DNA of 64,000 nucleotides, from the NCBI GenBank assembly GCA_026874595.1, contig CM049318.1:49998750-50062749 (forward strand), given 5' to 3'. This document shows, piece after piece, positions 9,889 through 23,114 of the stretch (its first letter is position 1; each line of letters starts with the position of its first letter). The notes under the pieces were generated by a model. The model searched no databases, was not told the origin of the DNA, and saw only the letters and a program-made list of their open reading frames with translations. The DNA is from Sipunculus nudus (Eukaryota; Annelida; Sipuncula; Golfingiida; Sipunculidae). A program made the position numbers and the translations under genes.

Positions 9889-11659
9889 CTTAATCCAGCC
9901 CCTCTTCAGTCACATGTATGTTGACCTTGTTGACCTTTCATCAGATTATGCATGCTTGAGCGAAGCATACACTGGGGCAGCCAGGCAGCTAATGCCCGGC
10001 TACAGTTGATCCAGGTGTCCAACCCAACTCATCTAGTAGTTGTTTTGAAAAATAACATAACAATAAACAATAAATTAATAATTTTGTATTGGTTTTTTTA
10101 TAACAAATTAAAGAAAAAAATTAATAGAAAAGGAATTTGTTAGTTGATGAGTAACAGAAAATTAACTTGCAGTTACTGATGATGTAAGAATCTTGTATGG
10201 ATGGATAGAATGTCAATGTCAATGTTATTCCAAATAACACCATGCAGTCACCTATGGTATTTTTCAGTGAAATTTTAATGATAAAAAAAATCATTTTATT
10301 CATTACTAATCATTAGGGATCATATGAAGGAAATTAATGATAGACAAAGATGCAGTTGATAATATTAATATAGATTCCTACTGTGTCTAGTGTGTAGATT
10401 GATGTGAAAGTAGTCCAAAGTGAATATATATTACATTTATTTTTTTAATATAAATAAAAGCCATAAAACAAGGTACTTATGATCATTATTTAAATTTGTG
10501 AATTTTGTATATTCTGGATTCTCAACATCTTTGTTTGGCTAAAACTGAATAAATACTAGACATGGTGCGAATGCTTTGCAAATGTATTTGAATACGAATA
10601 TGAATATGTACTGCATTAAAAAAATTTATTCCATAAGAATGGGAATTCAGGTAAAAATGAAAGTATTTGAATACCAGTGCAGATACTTTCAAAATGTATT
10701 CATGAATGCATTCATGAATATATTCTATAATATTATTTCAATAATCATTTCAGTTATATTTTATTTTTAAAAATCATATGATTTTCTTATTATTTTTTTT
10801 ATAAAAATATATTGGCACAATATTTGTTATTAAATTTTAATAAATAGTTAAACTCTTTTATAATATGTGCTGCTTATAAGTTATATGGCCAAGTCAAAAT
10901 CTGTGTGACAATAGCACTCCATTTGTTAATAAAATAAATGAAATCAATCCTCTTCCCTGTCTCCAAAGATACTATCAAAATCATACATAAGCTAAACACC
11001 AACAACTCATAATAAAGCTTATATTTATTACCACACAAAACAAGCATGTGCCTCTTTCCCAAATCATATTTTTTATCATATATAACAGCTGAGAGTTGTG
11101 ACCCATGGGTCCCTTGTTTTTGGCTGCCTTGCATACTTCATACTTTCTTTCAGTCATTTGTTAATGCCTCTATAAACGACATTTTGAGATAAATCTTATA
11201 TCGTTTATCTCCTTCCTAACTATTTCTCCCAAATTATTCCCTCTGTCAGTCATTCTCTCTTCTAAGAAAACTCGGTGCGACCCAGTGGTTGGAAGCGCAG
11301 AGTAACCTCTTGTTTAATGAACTGTCACACGCAACTCGCATCTTTTTCACTATAACAAGTTTTGTTACAGTTTGTATTAGAACATGCAATATTTATGAAT
11401 ATTAACATATTTATATTTATTTTATTTATTTCCCCCCAATCATTTTGGCCGACAAATCCATTTTTTTTTTCGTACGTCAAAATTGGCTTAATATGCCACC
11501 GTCTTAACAAGTTCCATTATTTAAGGATGGGTGATATTTGTTTGAGGCATTTGATGTTCTTATTTATTAAGATGCTGAGTGAAGTATTGGTTGAAGTTTT
11601 GTCTTACCCCTGTGCACCCCCCCCCCCCCGCAGGTAGCATAATCCTGGATCCGACACTG

Positions 11660-11660
<1 letters not shown>

Positions 11661-11731
<71 letters not shown>
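11661..11731. repeat. Compound (CT)n-(TA)n microsatellite
   Basis: About 45 bp of CT repeats passes directly into about 25 bp of TA repeats. Open frames on both strands here are repeat translations. Confidence 0.95.
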
Positions 11732-11733
<2 letters not shown>

Positions 11734-12464
11734 GATTGCATGGGCTGTATATCAATATACCGATATTTCGATACATATCGATTCTTTAAATTCTCCAATT
11801 TCTCACATTTTACTAGGCCTACATGTTAACGGAGGACTCTTGTCTCGATGCTTGTTGCCGCGGGGCGGGGGGGGGAGGGGACGGATGTTGACACCGGTTG
11901 TTTTAAACTGGTTCTCTACCCTCGTTTTCCTTGTCTTTTATTCCTCTCAAACACCAGCTGTGTTATTTGACACAGTAACCGGTCTCCATGTCTTGACAAG
12001 TTGCAAGTTTCAAATTAATTACGGTAGTGTTTACTGCAATGAAACATTTAGGGACTTGCTGTATTCTAGCGTGAAGGGAAATGTATAATGTTATACGCTT
12101 GGCTTTGCTGGTATTACATGCAGCCTGAATAATGAATAGGCCTTTACTGTGCGATATAAAAAAAGTTGGTTAGAAGCTGCGAGGTATTTATAATAATGTC
12201 ATATATCATCTGAGGATTCCATCGCAGTAAGGCATAGGCCTATAGTGTAAATGGTTCATATATAAAAAAGATTGCAGTTTTAAAATATGTGACCCTTACG
12301 TAGCTTCATCCAAGTGAGGGTCGCACTGCAGATAATTTTCCTTATGTAACGCGCATGACTGAGAAGGAAGCCCGTGTCTGCAGTCATGATACGGGAAAAA
12401 ATGATACCACGTAAAATTGATTAACGCCTGTAATATTTTGATATTTAGTATATAATATCATAAA

Positions 12465-12537
12465 ATAATAATAATAATAATTATTATTATTATTATTATC
12501 ATTATTATCATTATTAGTATTATTATTATTATTATAG
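12465..12537. repeat. (ATA)n/(ATT)n inverted microsatellite
   Basis: A run of ataata units is followed by attatt units, so the tract can fold back on itself. Confidence 0.85.
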
Positions 12538-12898
12538 GACAAAAACAAAGAAAAACGGTGGTATAATATTCATCATATTGATTATAATTCTGGTCACTAG
12601 TATCATCTTCATGTCATATTTATATTTTTTTAATTTCCGTTGCAGCTTTGAATATTTTTTCCATAATTTCGAGTTCAAATAGGCTTCGCGATTCACAAGT
12701 AAATTTAATGTAATTGATGTTATAATATAATAAAAAATTCAATGCACCATGCTCTACAGACGCATTTTCTCTATGTATATATAATTCAAGCAATCATACG
12801 AACCAAGTACATTTATATTATAATAGTTAAATCTTTTCATCTATTATTCAGCTAAAATCCGGTGTTTAAAGTATGTAAAGTGACATTATATGTCGATC

Positions 12899-12902
<4 letters not shown>

Positions 12903-12934
<32 letters not shown>
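12903..12934. repeat. (AT)n microsatellite
   Basis: A TA dinucleotide run that abuts the left edge of the candidate pogo-like MITE. Confidence 0.95.
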
Positions 12935-12937
<3 letters not shown>

Positions 12938-13185
12938 CGAAACTCCTACTTGCGGACAACTAAGTAAGGCGGACAACTAAGTAAGGCGGACAACTCACTA
13001 ATGCGAACACTAAATCTCAGTCCCTTCAATTTTGCCTCTATATTATGTTTAACATAATCCCAGTAAAGCGGACAACTCAATATCTCGGACAACGGACAAA
13101 CTTTCCCGTCCCGCCAGCATATCCAGTACTTATTACGCAGCCCCGTAGGCTGACTGCTGAGTGGGAGGGTTCGTTTTCACTGATG
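12935..13185. mobile_element. Candidate pogo/Tigger-like MITE remnant
   Basis: The segment sits between two (AT)n tracts and starts cagcgaaactcctac. Near its right side, the reverse strand reads cagtgaaaacgaaccctcc, a similar terminus. The interior repeats gcggacaactaagtaa and gcggacaactca several times. CAG-starting ends and cggacaact motifs resemble pogo/Tigger-derived MITEs. A clean TA duplication at the right edge is not seen. Confidence 0.4.
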
Positions 13186-13192
13186 GTGGAAC

Positions 13193-13195
<3 letters not shown>

Positions 13196-13251
<56 letters not shown>
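13196..13251. repeat. (AT)n microsatellite
   Basis: About 55 bp of uninterrupted AT dinucleotides. Confidence 0.97.
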
Positions 13252-13253
<2 letters not shown>

Positions 13254-16231
13254 CGATGTTTTCTTTTAACGAAATAAAAACAATCCAAATAAGCTATTAT
13301 TAGCGGATTGTCCTTTTTCTCGCAGTGTGTAACGTTACTCAGAACGTCCCATCCAAAGCGTTTCGCAAGCTTCTGCTACAGCACAAGTATGCATGGTCAT
13401 AAGGAGGCTGTATATACGTGTACACTAAACAAAAAGTGCATTGGCATCCATTTCATTTCAGATTTGAAAAAAGAAAACAATCATATTCAATGTCAAACTC
13501 ACACCTCAGTCATCTGATATTCTCCGGTAGCTGTTCATACGAGTGATTATCACGTTAACTGACATTAAATGAGGTTTCTTGAGATTGATATCATTCAATG
13601 CAGATAACTTGTACATTAATATTCATGGAAAGAAATGAACCGGGCGATGTTTGGTGTTTCTACCTATACTTGAAATTTGCATTTATTAAAAAAGGACCAG
13701 CAGGCGAGGCAGTTAGAAGCTGAAAATGTCAGAATAACATTCAAATTCTTTTACAAATGAAGCGGTATATTGGACAGAACTGGGCCGGAGCTAGAACTTT
13801 AGGGGATCAATTAACATCCGGGGCATCTGAGAGTTCCGAATAAAAACAAAATGTGTAGACTGAACAATTTATGGGGTGTATAGCCTAAAAACTGACAAAA
13901 TAAACGATCAAAGTAACTTAGAGAGCCTTGGTGAATGAAATCCATGTTAATATTAAATATATTAAATGAAAATTATGTCATTCATCAGTCCCTTCAGGCA
14001 GGGGCACACACGCACACAGCAGGTGTGCTCCACTTCGCCATATATCTATACCAAATCGCCAGCTTGCCCTCCGGTACACTGTGGAGATGGCCTGTTCCCT
14101 GATCTAGATTACTCATAAATTATATAGTATTACCCCCCTGAAAACTCCCATACCTGACCAATTTTCTTTGGGTAACTGCATTAGAATTTCAGAACCAATA
14201 GCTTAATTCCATGTATTCATGGTATATTTGAAAATTAAATCACCAGTGATTACAAGAAACAATATGCGATTGTCAAAGTATAGGGTAAAATTCATGCATG
14301 GTAGTGATTTTACATTTGTTGATTACTATAAAAATACATTGAATTTCTGACCTTATCTCCGGTGTATATACTGACATCTAAATTAACTATATATTTATTT
14401 TCTGGATGAACTGAGCTCCAGCCTAAGCGGTTAACATATTAATTTAGTAAAAATATTTTCGACTAAACATATGATCTAGTCCCTAATTTTTTTAATTACT
14501 CAATCCTGACATAATTTTCCTCATATACAAGATAAACATTTTTTATATAAGGCAGTCTTGAATTAGTATTATAGGTTTTGAATGCAAACTGGTTTAGTTT
14601 AATTTTTCAAAGGAACAAAGCACAGTGACCTAGTTTCCGGTTTGGTAGAACTTCTGTACATCGTACTGTGTGTAAAATTTCAAATCCATAGGTAACGATG
14701 TAAAATCAGGCTTATCTAACGGGCAGACAAACTGCTGATAGGGCGACTAGACAGTGGATCATCGCCATATATATCTTCTGAACTAACGAAGTAATATGCA
14801 AGGCCCTCCTTTTAATTTGCAACACCAACAAATCGAAAAGTTCCATAAGCTCATGTATAAATCTCTATATGATATATTTTAACTTTTTGTTTGTTTTTTT
14901 TTTTTTCTTCTATTTATTATTCTTATGGAATCAGGTTTGGTTTGGACTCTTGACACGTGTGTCCCCTGTGCTCTATTGACAAAGAGGTCTTATTTACATC
15001 CTTTGGCCCGGAAACAAGAGGGTGCTACTGCCCTCTTTGCATGATACGCGGCAATCAACAATTTTCTCTTAATCCCCTCTCACACGGCAACAAACATCCA
15101 GTTCTTGACTATAATCAGAAGCAAGCAGTGAACGGGTTATTTAAAGCTTGTTTCAGAGGTAAAATTAAACATTTTGAACTGTAGGCTACTTGCAATCTAC
15201 ATCCCTGACAGAGCTAAATAAAGAGGCCGCTAATCGACGCTATAAACAATATTTATACAGAAATATGGTCTCTCCCTGTGAGGATATACATGGAACCGGA
15301 CGACAAAAATGGTTAAACATAAAGTTGTGTAATTTTCCCAGATTATAGCATGTCAGTATACGTCAGGCGGGATTCAGATGCTCAGCAGGGGGGGGGGGGG
15401 GGGTTCGTCCGAACCCGACGGGCCTGTTACGACCCTCTTAAGCGGACAGACATCGCATAGTTATCGAATTTATCGATTAACGACTTCCTTCAACTCGTTG
15501 TTTTGTTATGTACAGCCCTCTTTGCTTTATTAAGTGTGAAGTATTTGTAACTTTGTAAACCGTAAGACGTCAAGAATGACAAAAATAGTTTCCTTATCGA
15601 AATTTTCAGTACGATTTCCGATTTTACTCGTTCTGTCACTCTGACATATAGGCCTGTTGGAAAACTGTCTTGTGTTAGAGGGCCGAAACTTCTTACAATA
15701 GCACTTCAGCATTATATATTTATTTAATAGCACCATTTCTGTGGTCACTGTTTTAAAGATTAAATTCTTAATTCAAAATTTATAATTATACAAGTGATTT
15801 AATAATCTCCGCACCATCATGGAACCTTCAGTGAGAGATCACGTGACACTAGAGTCGTCTGCTGCGATGGGACGCTGCATCAAATTAGTGAGTCGATAGG
15901 TTTCTGTCAATTTAATAACGCAAATGATGGAACAATTTAAACTAATTGTTTGGTATCGTACCACCCAATAGCATTATTATGTAATGCGTACGTAAAATTA
16001 GGCTCCATGCAGTTCTTTGTTATGATGCATGCAGTGATGAGACGATATTTCTCCAATACTGCACAGCAATAATCCAAGGCTCCATATCATCGCTCACTAC
16101 TATGCTGCCACCTGTTGTGTTATTAGCTCTTTAAACCTTTTATCAGATGGTTTTTATTTGTTGTTACTCAAAATTGAATTGTCCGATCAAAACATTTAAA
16201 ATTTTAATCAAAGCCCGCGTCACAATTTATA

Positions 16232-16234
<3 letters not shown>

Positions 16235-16284
<50 letters not shown>
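16235..16284. repeat. (AT)n microsatellite
   Basis: About 50 bp of AT repeats. Confidence 0.97.
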
Positions 16285-16287
<3 letters not shown>

Positions 16288-16959
16288 TATATTCAAAGTA
16301 AACAAAGAACAAAAGGGTACCCACACTACAGTACAGTCTAAGATTCCCATGCTGTTTATCTATAATATCAACAAAAATAGTTTCCACAATAACAACTAGG
16401 CCTAAACAAATTTAAAGAGACACATTATAGGTAGTTTAGTCTAGTTGACAGATCAGCATGGCCGCCGCAGCCAAAGTGAGTGCAGGTGCCTTTTGATTAT
16501 CAAATATTTGGGATAACAGCAACAGATTGGTCCCTTCAATGATAAAGTCCCTAATGAAGTAATGTTAGGTGTCAGGTCGGCAATGGAAGCTGTTTCGATG
16601 CTTGATTCAATTAAACTTTTTTATATGCACATGCACTCTCACAGCTTATATGTATTCATATAGTATGCATCACGTGCCATCAAACAGATTGAAGCAACCA
16701 TTAAGCTTTTATAGGCCTACGTTCCAAGGTCAGCCACCATGTGCGATGAGGATTTATTAGATTAATTAAAATAACGACCTGCATTTGTTTGCATGTTGAA
16801 TACTGTGATTGGTTCTATATACTCGCGGGGTAAAATTTTGGCGAGTTTAATCTTCTGATAGGCCTAAATAACAAATTCGAAGGGTCGAGATTTCCTGATA
16901 CAGCGACCCACAAAAAATATATATCCATGAGTAGGCCTAAACCAGTTATTTTTTTATTT

Positions 16960-17042
<83 letters not shown>
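16960..17042. repeat. Long (AT)n microsatellite
   Basis: About 80 bp of AT repeats with one ttt interruption. Confidence 0.97.
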
Positions 17043-17045
<3 letters not shown>

Positions 17046-20000
17046 ATTGTGTGAACGAGTGGAAATTCCTATTCATTATTTGTAGAAAATACAAGACGTC
17101 TGATTATTCACAGTATCAATCACTGAGTAAGGTGTATACAACTCAAAACACGACATTTTATTCGACGATAAATGAAATATACATTACGCAGATGTGTCAT
17201 TCATATGTATAGTTCACCGCGATTCAGGTGTGGTAAAATCAAACTGTTGTATAAGGTCTTAAGTATACACCTTCAAATAATGTTTAAACTTAGTAGGACC
17301 GCCGAATAAATAATTTAGGGGCCCTAAGACTGACCCTTTGGGCAATATATTAATAGTGGGCTTATGGTTGATCCTATTGAAACTTTTTCAACATCATTTT
17401 TTCGATTGTCCAGTTAACTTTTGAACCAGCCGAATGAACTGTCACTTCAGCCATAAAATATCAGCTTCTGAATATTGTGAACTATTGTGTCAAAATTGTT
17501 TTAAAATGCAGAATATCACTCGTTTGTTTATCATTTGTTTTTCATTAACTTGCGATCTCAAAGGATGTTAACAGAACTGAGGCAAGATATCAAAAATGAT
17601 TTTATTAACTCTATTATAATTTTAAGACCACGAAAAGAATGAAAAACAAAGAATGTTGACGGTCCTATAAAGAAAATGCGCTGCACGGACAATACATTAC
17701 ATCTGCATATTCAAGTCCAGCCACTCTCAGTCTTTGTCAAGAATTATTCTTTAACAAATACTTTGGTGATTCAATTTATAAAAATAGCCAAATTTTAAAG
17801 TAACTGATAAAAACACCAACGGGTATATATAGCATTAAACGTGATGTACATATAATGTGAACGTAGTATATAATATATGAAAAGTGTACAGGCCTTCAAA
17901 TTCATGGATGCTTGTGTTCCGTGCTTTGCTCTCGGATATCTTGGCCGGACAAGTTTAGTGTTTATTTGTTGTCTAAACAAACACTTTCTACTTCGTAGTT
18001 TGTGTAATTATAGTTAAATACATCTAACGTAGGAACAGGAAAGATGTTATGAAGAATTGATAATAATAATCATAATAAAGCTTGTGGCTTTGTTCAACAC
18101 AGTTATCCATATAGATGTTGCTATAATGAGATCATAATGTTTTTAATGATACATTTTAAATGGCTTTAATCATTTAATCGGTCCGTTGGTTATGTCAGCT
18201 GAACAAAAAAATCCGGTTATTTTCCTTCATCATTTAAGTTTCTTTAAAACACCGCATGATTGTTGACAAAATACCATCTGACTTGTACATCTAAGTAACG
18301 GGGTGATCAATCATACCTGTCAACACCAGCCGTCAAATCTGGGTCAGGATAAATTCATATCACACTCTGTATGCTAAACGTACGATTTGCCAAGCATTGT
18401 TCTGGCACGAGGAGACCACGTGCACTCAAAGACGGAACTGTATGACCGAGAGCACAAGAAAATTTTGCATGTCTGTGTGTTGAATACACGTGTAATAACA
18501 TGCATCCTCATTTGTATAAATTAACTTTTCATAGATTATTTTGTCATTGTTTTGTGAAGAGTTAATCGATACGATATAAAATAAGTAATGCAAAAGTAAT
18601 TATCATAACTAACTAATGCAGAAGGCATCGGTATGCGTTATCTGATATACATATACTAGTATACACAGCATGTATTTATATATATATATATATTGAAATC
18701 TCTCCTGACGACCGTGCAGCCCGCTTTGACGCTTACTTTTTGTGTACCGGACTTATGTAAATCATCATAAAAAAACACATTATGTTGGATTCTCAGTATG
18801 TTGAAAAGGCATAAAATATCTTTATTTTTTTTCTATAATCATAGGGTACATATTAGGAAAAAGTAAATTGCAATATTTAAGTTTTTACGTTTTGATTTAA
18901 TAAAACGCTGAGTTTGGTTTTGAATTCTGATTCATGGTTCTAGCCATAAAAATATGACCTAAAGCATAAAAAATAATGGAAAGAATTGTCAATTAAATCC
19001 TAGCTGAACGTGTGTTTACCTACCGGTATGGCTAAAGGTGTTTCCCAGCAACGAAGTTGTGAGCATGTTCCGACCAAATATTAAAAAAAAATTTGAGGAA
19101 ATATATCCATTTTATTGGCCTATGTAAACTTATTTCAATATGTTATTTCGTTAAATGTTCAATTAGTAAACCCAATGAAGCCCTTTATCTTTCCACATTC
19201 ATGTGTAATTTTAATGGTATGAATAATCTATTTAAATAAGTTTTTCTGATGCCAGGTTGGTAATATACGTTAATGCATCGTCAGTTAGGGAGAATTAATA
19301 TTCCATTATTCCCATGCGCATTTTTAAATGTGACCTATAAAAAATTATATACGATCATAACCATTAGTACAGGAAACTAACTGGAAATTTTTGATGATAT
19401 TAATATGTATATATAGCATTGAATTAATTATGCTCATGGTCTGATAATTTTTTTTAATATTTATTGTTTAGTGGAAGTGACAAATTTCATAAAGTAAATA
19501 TTAAACAACATACTGATATATTGTCATGTCATGTCACACGATTTTTCCCTCGCTTAATTTAAAATGCACTCTTGATATAATCCAAGGTATATCAAATTCA
19601 GCAGGTGTGCCAGTACAGCACCCGAGATCATAATGGAATGTGTGGTGATTTCAATTTCGCGTATGAATATTCCCACATGACTGAGCACGTGAACGTGCTT
19701 ATAAGGGAGCGGTTTGTTTTTCTCCCATATTGACAGCTGCTGCCGGTCGTACAGAGTTGCCGGTGAATATATTCAGCTTGTTTGAGAACATCTGGTGCTG
19801 TTGTCAACGAAACGAGTCATTCTCGCATGTTAGATAACTTTTTCAAAAATTCAACCAATCAGCCCAACTTAAAATAAGAAACTAAACTAATAGGGTAATA
19901 ATGTAAAAGCTTCATATGGTACATATGAAGAAATAATCTTCAATTGATAATTTTTTTCAACTATGAATGACGACTTTTGATCTTAACATATTAAAACAGA

Positions 20001-20177
20001 AATATCAAACGATATGATCCTTCATCTCAAGATAAATTACAAATTTTAATATCATTATTATTATAAGCGATTGCTTATATTTATTCAAGGATATATACAT
20101 GTATCTATTAGTACGAGATTATACGTACTAATAATGACATTTACAGCAAACATATGAAATTTAATTAAGTTTATTAT

Positions 20178-20221
<44 letters not shown>

Positions 20222-21677
20222 ATAGAGTCTTGCAAAAGTCACATTAATGTTATAAGTATAGGCGATATGAACATGATGATTTATGCATGGAATCGTTAAC
20301 CTTGGCCTAAATAATGTAACAAGCCAAAGATGAAGTATATACCATGCATGCAGTGAATGTTAAATTAAAAAAAATTCACTATTTATCAATAAATGCTACA
20401 TTTTTACCAGATTCGTATAATTAGTTCACTTGGTGACTCGAATTATATCAGGGATACAGAATCTTTTTTCGGACATAAGAGGTGAATGCTGATCTATAGA
20501 AAATGAACTATAAATATATTTGCAGTAAATCAGTTAAGTTTAAAAATTATTTGCCCATTGTTAACCTATTTAAAGTATCCATATACCAAATTAATCTCTA
20601 TGTCCTGCATACTTATATTTTAATGAACTGCTACTGTATGCCGACAGCTTTGTTTGATGCACCTTAAAATTAAATAATAAGCCTAATTTTGTACATATTG
20701 TACCTTCATTGCTTCCCTCTATAATTTTCTCATTTTTTTTTATCCAGAGGATATCAACAAATATTTCATTTAGTTTAAATATTATATATATATATATATA
20801 TTTAAAATACATATTATTTATATAATCTTTATGAATATTTGACATGGTACTTTACCGATATAATGATTAATAATTAAATTAATTTTAAGATAATTTTGAT
20901 ATCGAATTCCACATCGAATTTATCTAAAAAAACAAATTGAGTAATATGATATTAATGCAAGGAGTGTTTTTATAACTACTAACCTGCGCTCATTGGAGAA
21001 TACTATATTATAATGTTGATTTATATAATTTGAGTCTGTAGATTTTTCATTCAAACCTCTACATAATACAACCACCCATAAACTATTTTGCATAATCAAA
21101 TCCAGCTTCAACCATTAAATTGATCTGAGAGGCTTCCTAAAATTTATTCATACCCGTTTATATAAGTTTAGGTTTTCAGTGACCCATTGTATAATTCAAA
21201 CAACTCCAAACTATTTTGAATAATCGAATTTCATAATCTGACCTCATGGTGAAGATTATTTTCAATAATTGCTGAATAAGCATTTACATCAGGTCAGCAA
21301 CTTTGGATCACGTGAACCGTGCATGTTTTCTATCAGAAGGACAGTGATAGATAATTAAAGATCATGCTAATGCTACATCCCGTCTCTTTGTAACCTAATA
21401 AACCATCCCCTTACGAGGTCAGTGGTCGCATAATAATTTAAATTTTCCATCAATATCCCAAACAGAATCTTTGAATCCCATCAAAGACCGTGGTCAGATA
21501 ATCGAAAGGATTAACCTGCTTGCAAAACAACTGTTATTCTATTAGATGACGCGGCCCAGTGAGATGTTTGACATATGTTGTTCATCCGACCTAAATCCGA
21601 TTATACTTTGTCAGAGCTGAATATTTGCTGAGGGAGGCATATCAATAGATTTTATAATCCATGCCCCTGCACTGGGG

Positions 21678-21685
21678 TATATAAG
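21678..21685 (+). promoter_or_regulatory. TATA box of the giant EMI/vWD gene
   Basis: The sequence tatataag in a G-rich setting (ctggggtatataaggggag) lies 185 bp upstream of the first ATG. A start site near 21710 would give an untranslated leader of about 150 bp with no upstream ATG before 21863. This is the best promoter candidate in the upstream region. Confidence 0.65.
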
Positions 21686-21862
21686 GGGAGGGAAATCAGA
21701 GATCGACAGTAGACTGGATTTTACCCGGTCTCGTCCGAGAGAGAAGAGAGAGATTTTGCGAGAAAACGTTCTTCTTTGCCTGCAAATTCTCTTATACTCA
21801 ACACTGGGATCAAACGACAGAGTGAATCACAGATTTTCCCCTGCGTCCTGACGCGCTTTACC

Positions 21863-21963
21863 ATGGGCATTTCAGCTCGGCCGATCTGGACTCTTCTGTT
21901 ATGGACCTTACTGACCTCACCGACCGACCGCCTATGGACAAGTGCTGCAGAGGGTGAAAATCC
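21863..21963 (+). CDS. Exon 1: signal peptide
   Basis: The first ATG after the TATA box is in good context (taccATGG). The first residues, [20 protein letters not shown], form a hydrophobic secretion signal with probable cleavage near residue 28 (after WTSA). The exon ends in phase 2 at a gtgagt donor. The large intron 1 (21964-23159) ends with an (AT)n tract about 50 bp before the acceptor and otherwise holds no feature I recognise. Confidence 0.85.
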
Positions 21964-23069
21964 GTGAGTTATCACCAAACACCCTAATATTAAACAAGTA
22001 CATTAATTTAATGATTTTTTTTTATCATAAGACATGGGAATAGGTAATGGTATACGTGGATAGAAATATCTCTACAAGGAGCGTGTATTGCATTAAGATT
22101 ATCAGTAGGGCAAGAGATGATCACTACAATCTATATAACTGTAATAATTTCACAACCCAATCCAGTCTTGAAATGAAACCGAATTTTTATTTGATTCTAA
22201 TGTGTTTCACAAGCTGACAATTGGTAAACTATTTACGCAAGTATCCTGAAGTCATAAAGTCATAGTACCGGTGAGCATTACCCCTACATCTAGTTAAAGC
22301 AAATATACCTACTTTAAGGAAAGTTCTTACCATGCAGTCCATTATCGACTGATTTACATAAGCCACTTAAAATGTGTTGACCAGGTTTATATCTTCAGAA
22401 TATGCACCCATCAGTCGCATGATATCCAAGTGAGATCATGCATGGTTTAAAAAATATAAGGAAACAATTCAGTATATCTTAGACATTGTCTAAGCATTGG
22501 GTAAACCTAACGCACAGCTGGAATCAGCTATCGATTTAAATGAGAAAGGATATTTTAATAAATTCCAAATATGAAATAAATACTTTAAAGGGTAATGCAT
22601 AATATTGTCATTGTTAGTTTTGATTGTCATAATCATTTATCGCTTTATTTTTTCTAATTGTTTTATCTGCTCTAGTTTGCTTTTGATGTGATCTATATTT
22701 CTTGAATTAGATTAAGAGTTAACATATGTTCTTATGTGTATTGTATCTTAGAATTTATGCCACCTATACTGCAGTGTGTTAACCGAAAGCTTAATCTTTG
22801 CTAAACAACTTTTAATCTTCATTCATACAGCTCATTCTTGTTTTCTAGAGGTATGATGTTATCTTAATGCATGTATGTATAGTAGTCTTTGATATTACAT
22901 GTACTTATCTATATTTCCATAAAGTCCAATATATATTATATTTTTCCATTAATAATTATCTGACATTTCTGTTTAAGTTTGATTTTGTTTTTGATCTATG
23001 TAACCTATAATCGGATAATGGCTTGTCATACGCAAGCATGCACTTTCTTTAGTATATTTTATGGGCACA

Positions 23070-23114
<45 letters not shown>

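Larger units (their letters stand above)
9889..12900. other. Gene-poor AT-rich DNA
   Basis: No supported gene. The stretch contains a poly-C tract with a gcggatccag-type word in minus orientation (11617-11655), a compound (CT)n/(TA)n microsatellite (about 11661-11731), and an (ATA)n/(ATT)n palindromic microsatellite (about 12465-12537). Confidence 0.6.
13186..21600. other. Gene-poor upstream region
   Basis: I see no supported gene. It holds long (AT)n tracts at 13196-13251, 16235-16284 and 16960-17042, shorter ones near 18676-18692, 20183-20215 and 20783-20802, a poly-G tract at 15388-15403 next to a gcgggattcag word, and several TAGGCCT words between 15650 and 16940. Short open frames such as 14957-15184 and 16569-16760 lack homology or splice context that I recognise. 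Confidence 0.55.

Noticed and set aside
11567-12088. Long open frames on both strands
   Set aside because: They consist of (CT)n and (TA)n microsatellite translations (Ser-Leu and Tyr-Ile repeats).
14957-15184. 75-residue frame with CxxC pairs (MCPLC...YCPLCMIR)
   Set aside because: It looks zinc-finger-like at first sight, but spacing fits no family I know and there is no promoter, splice or neighbour support.
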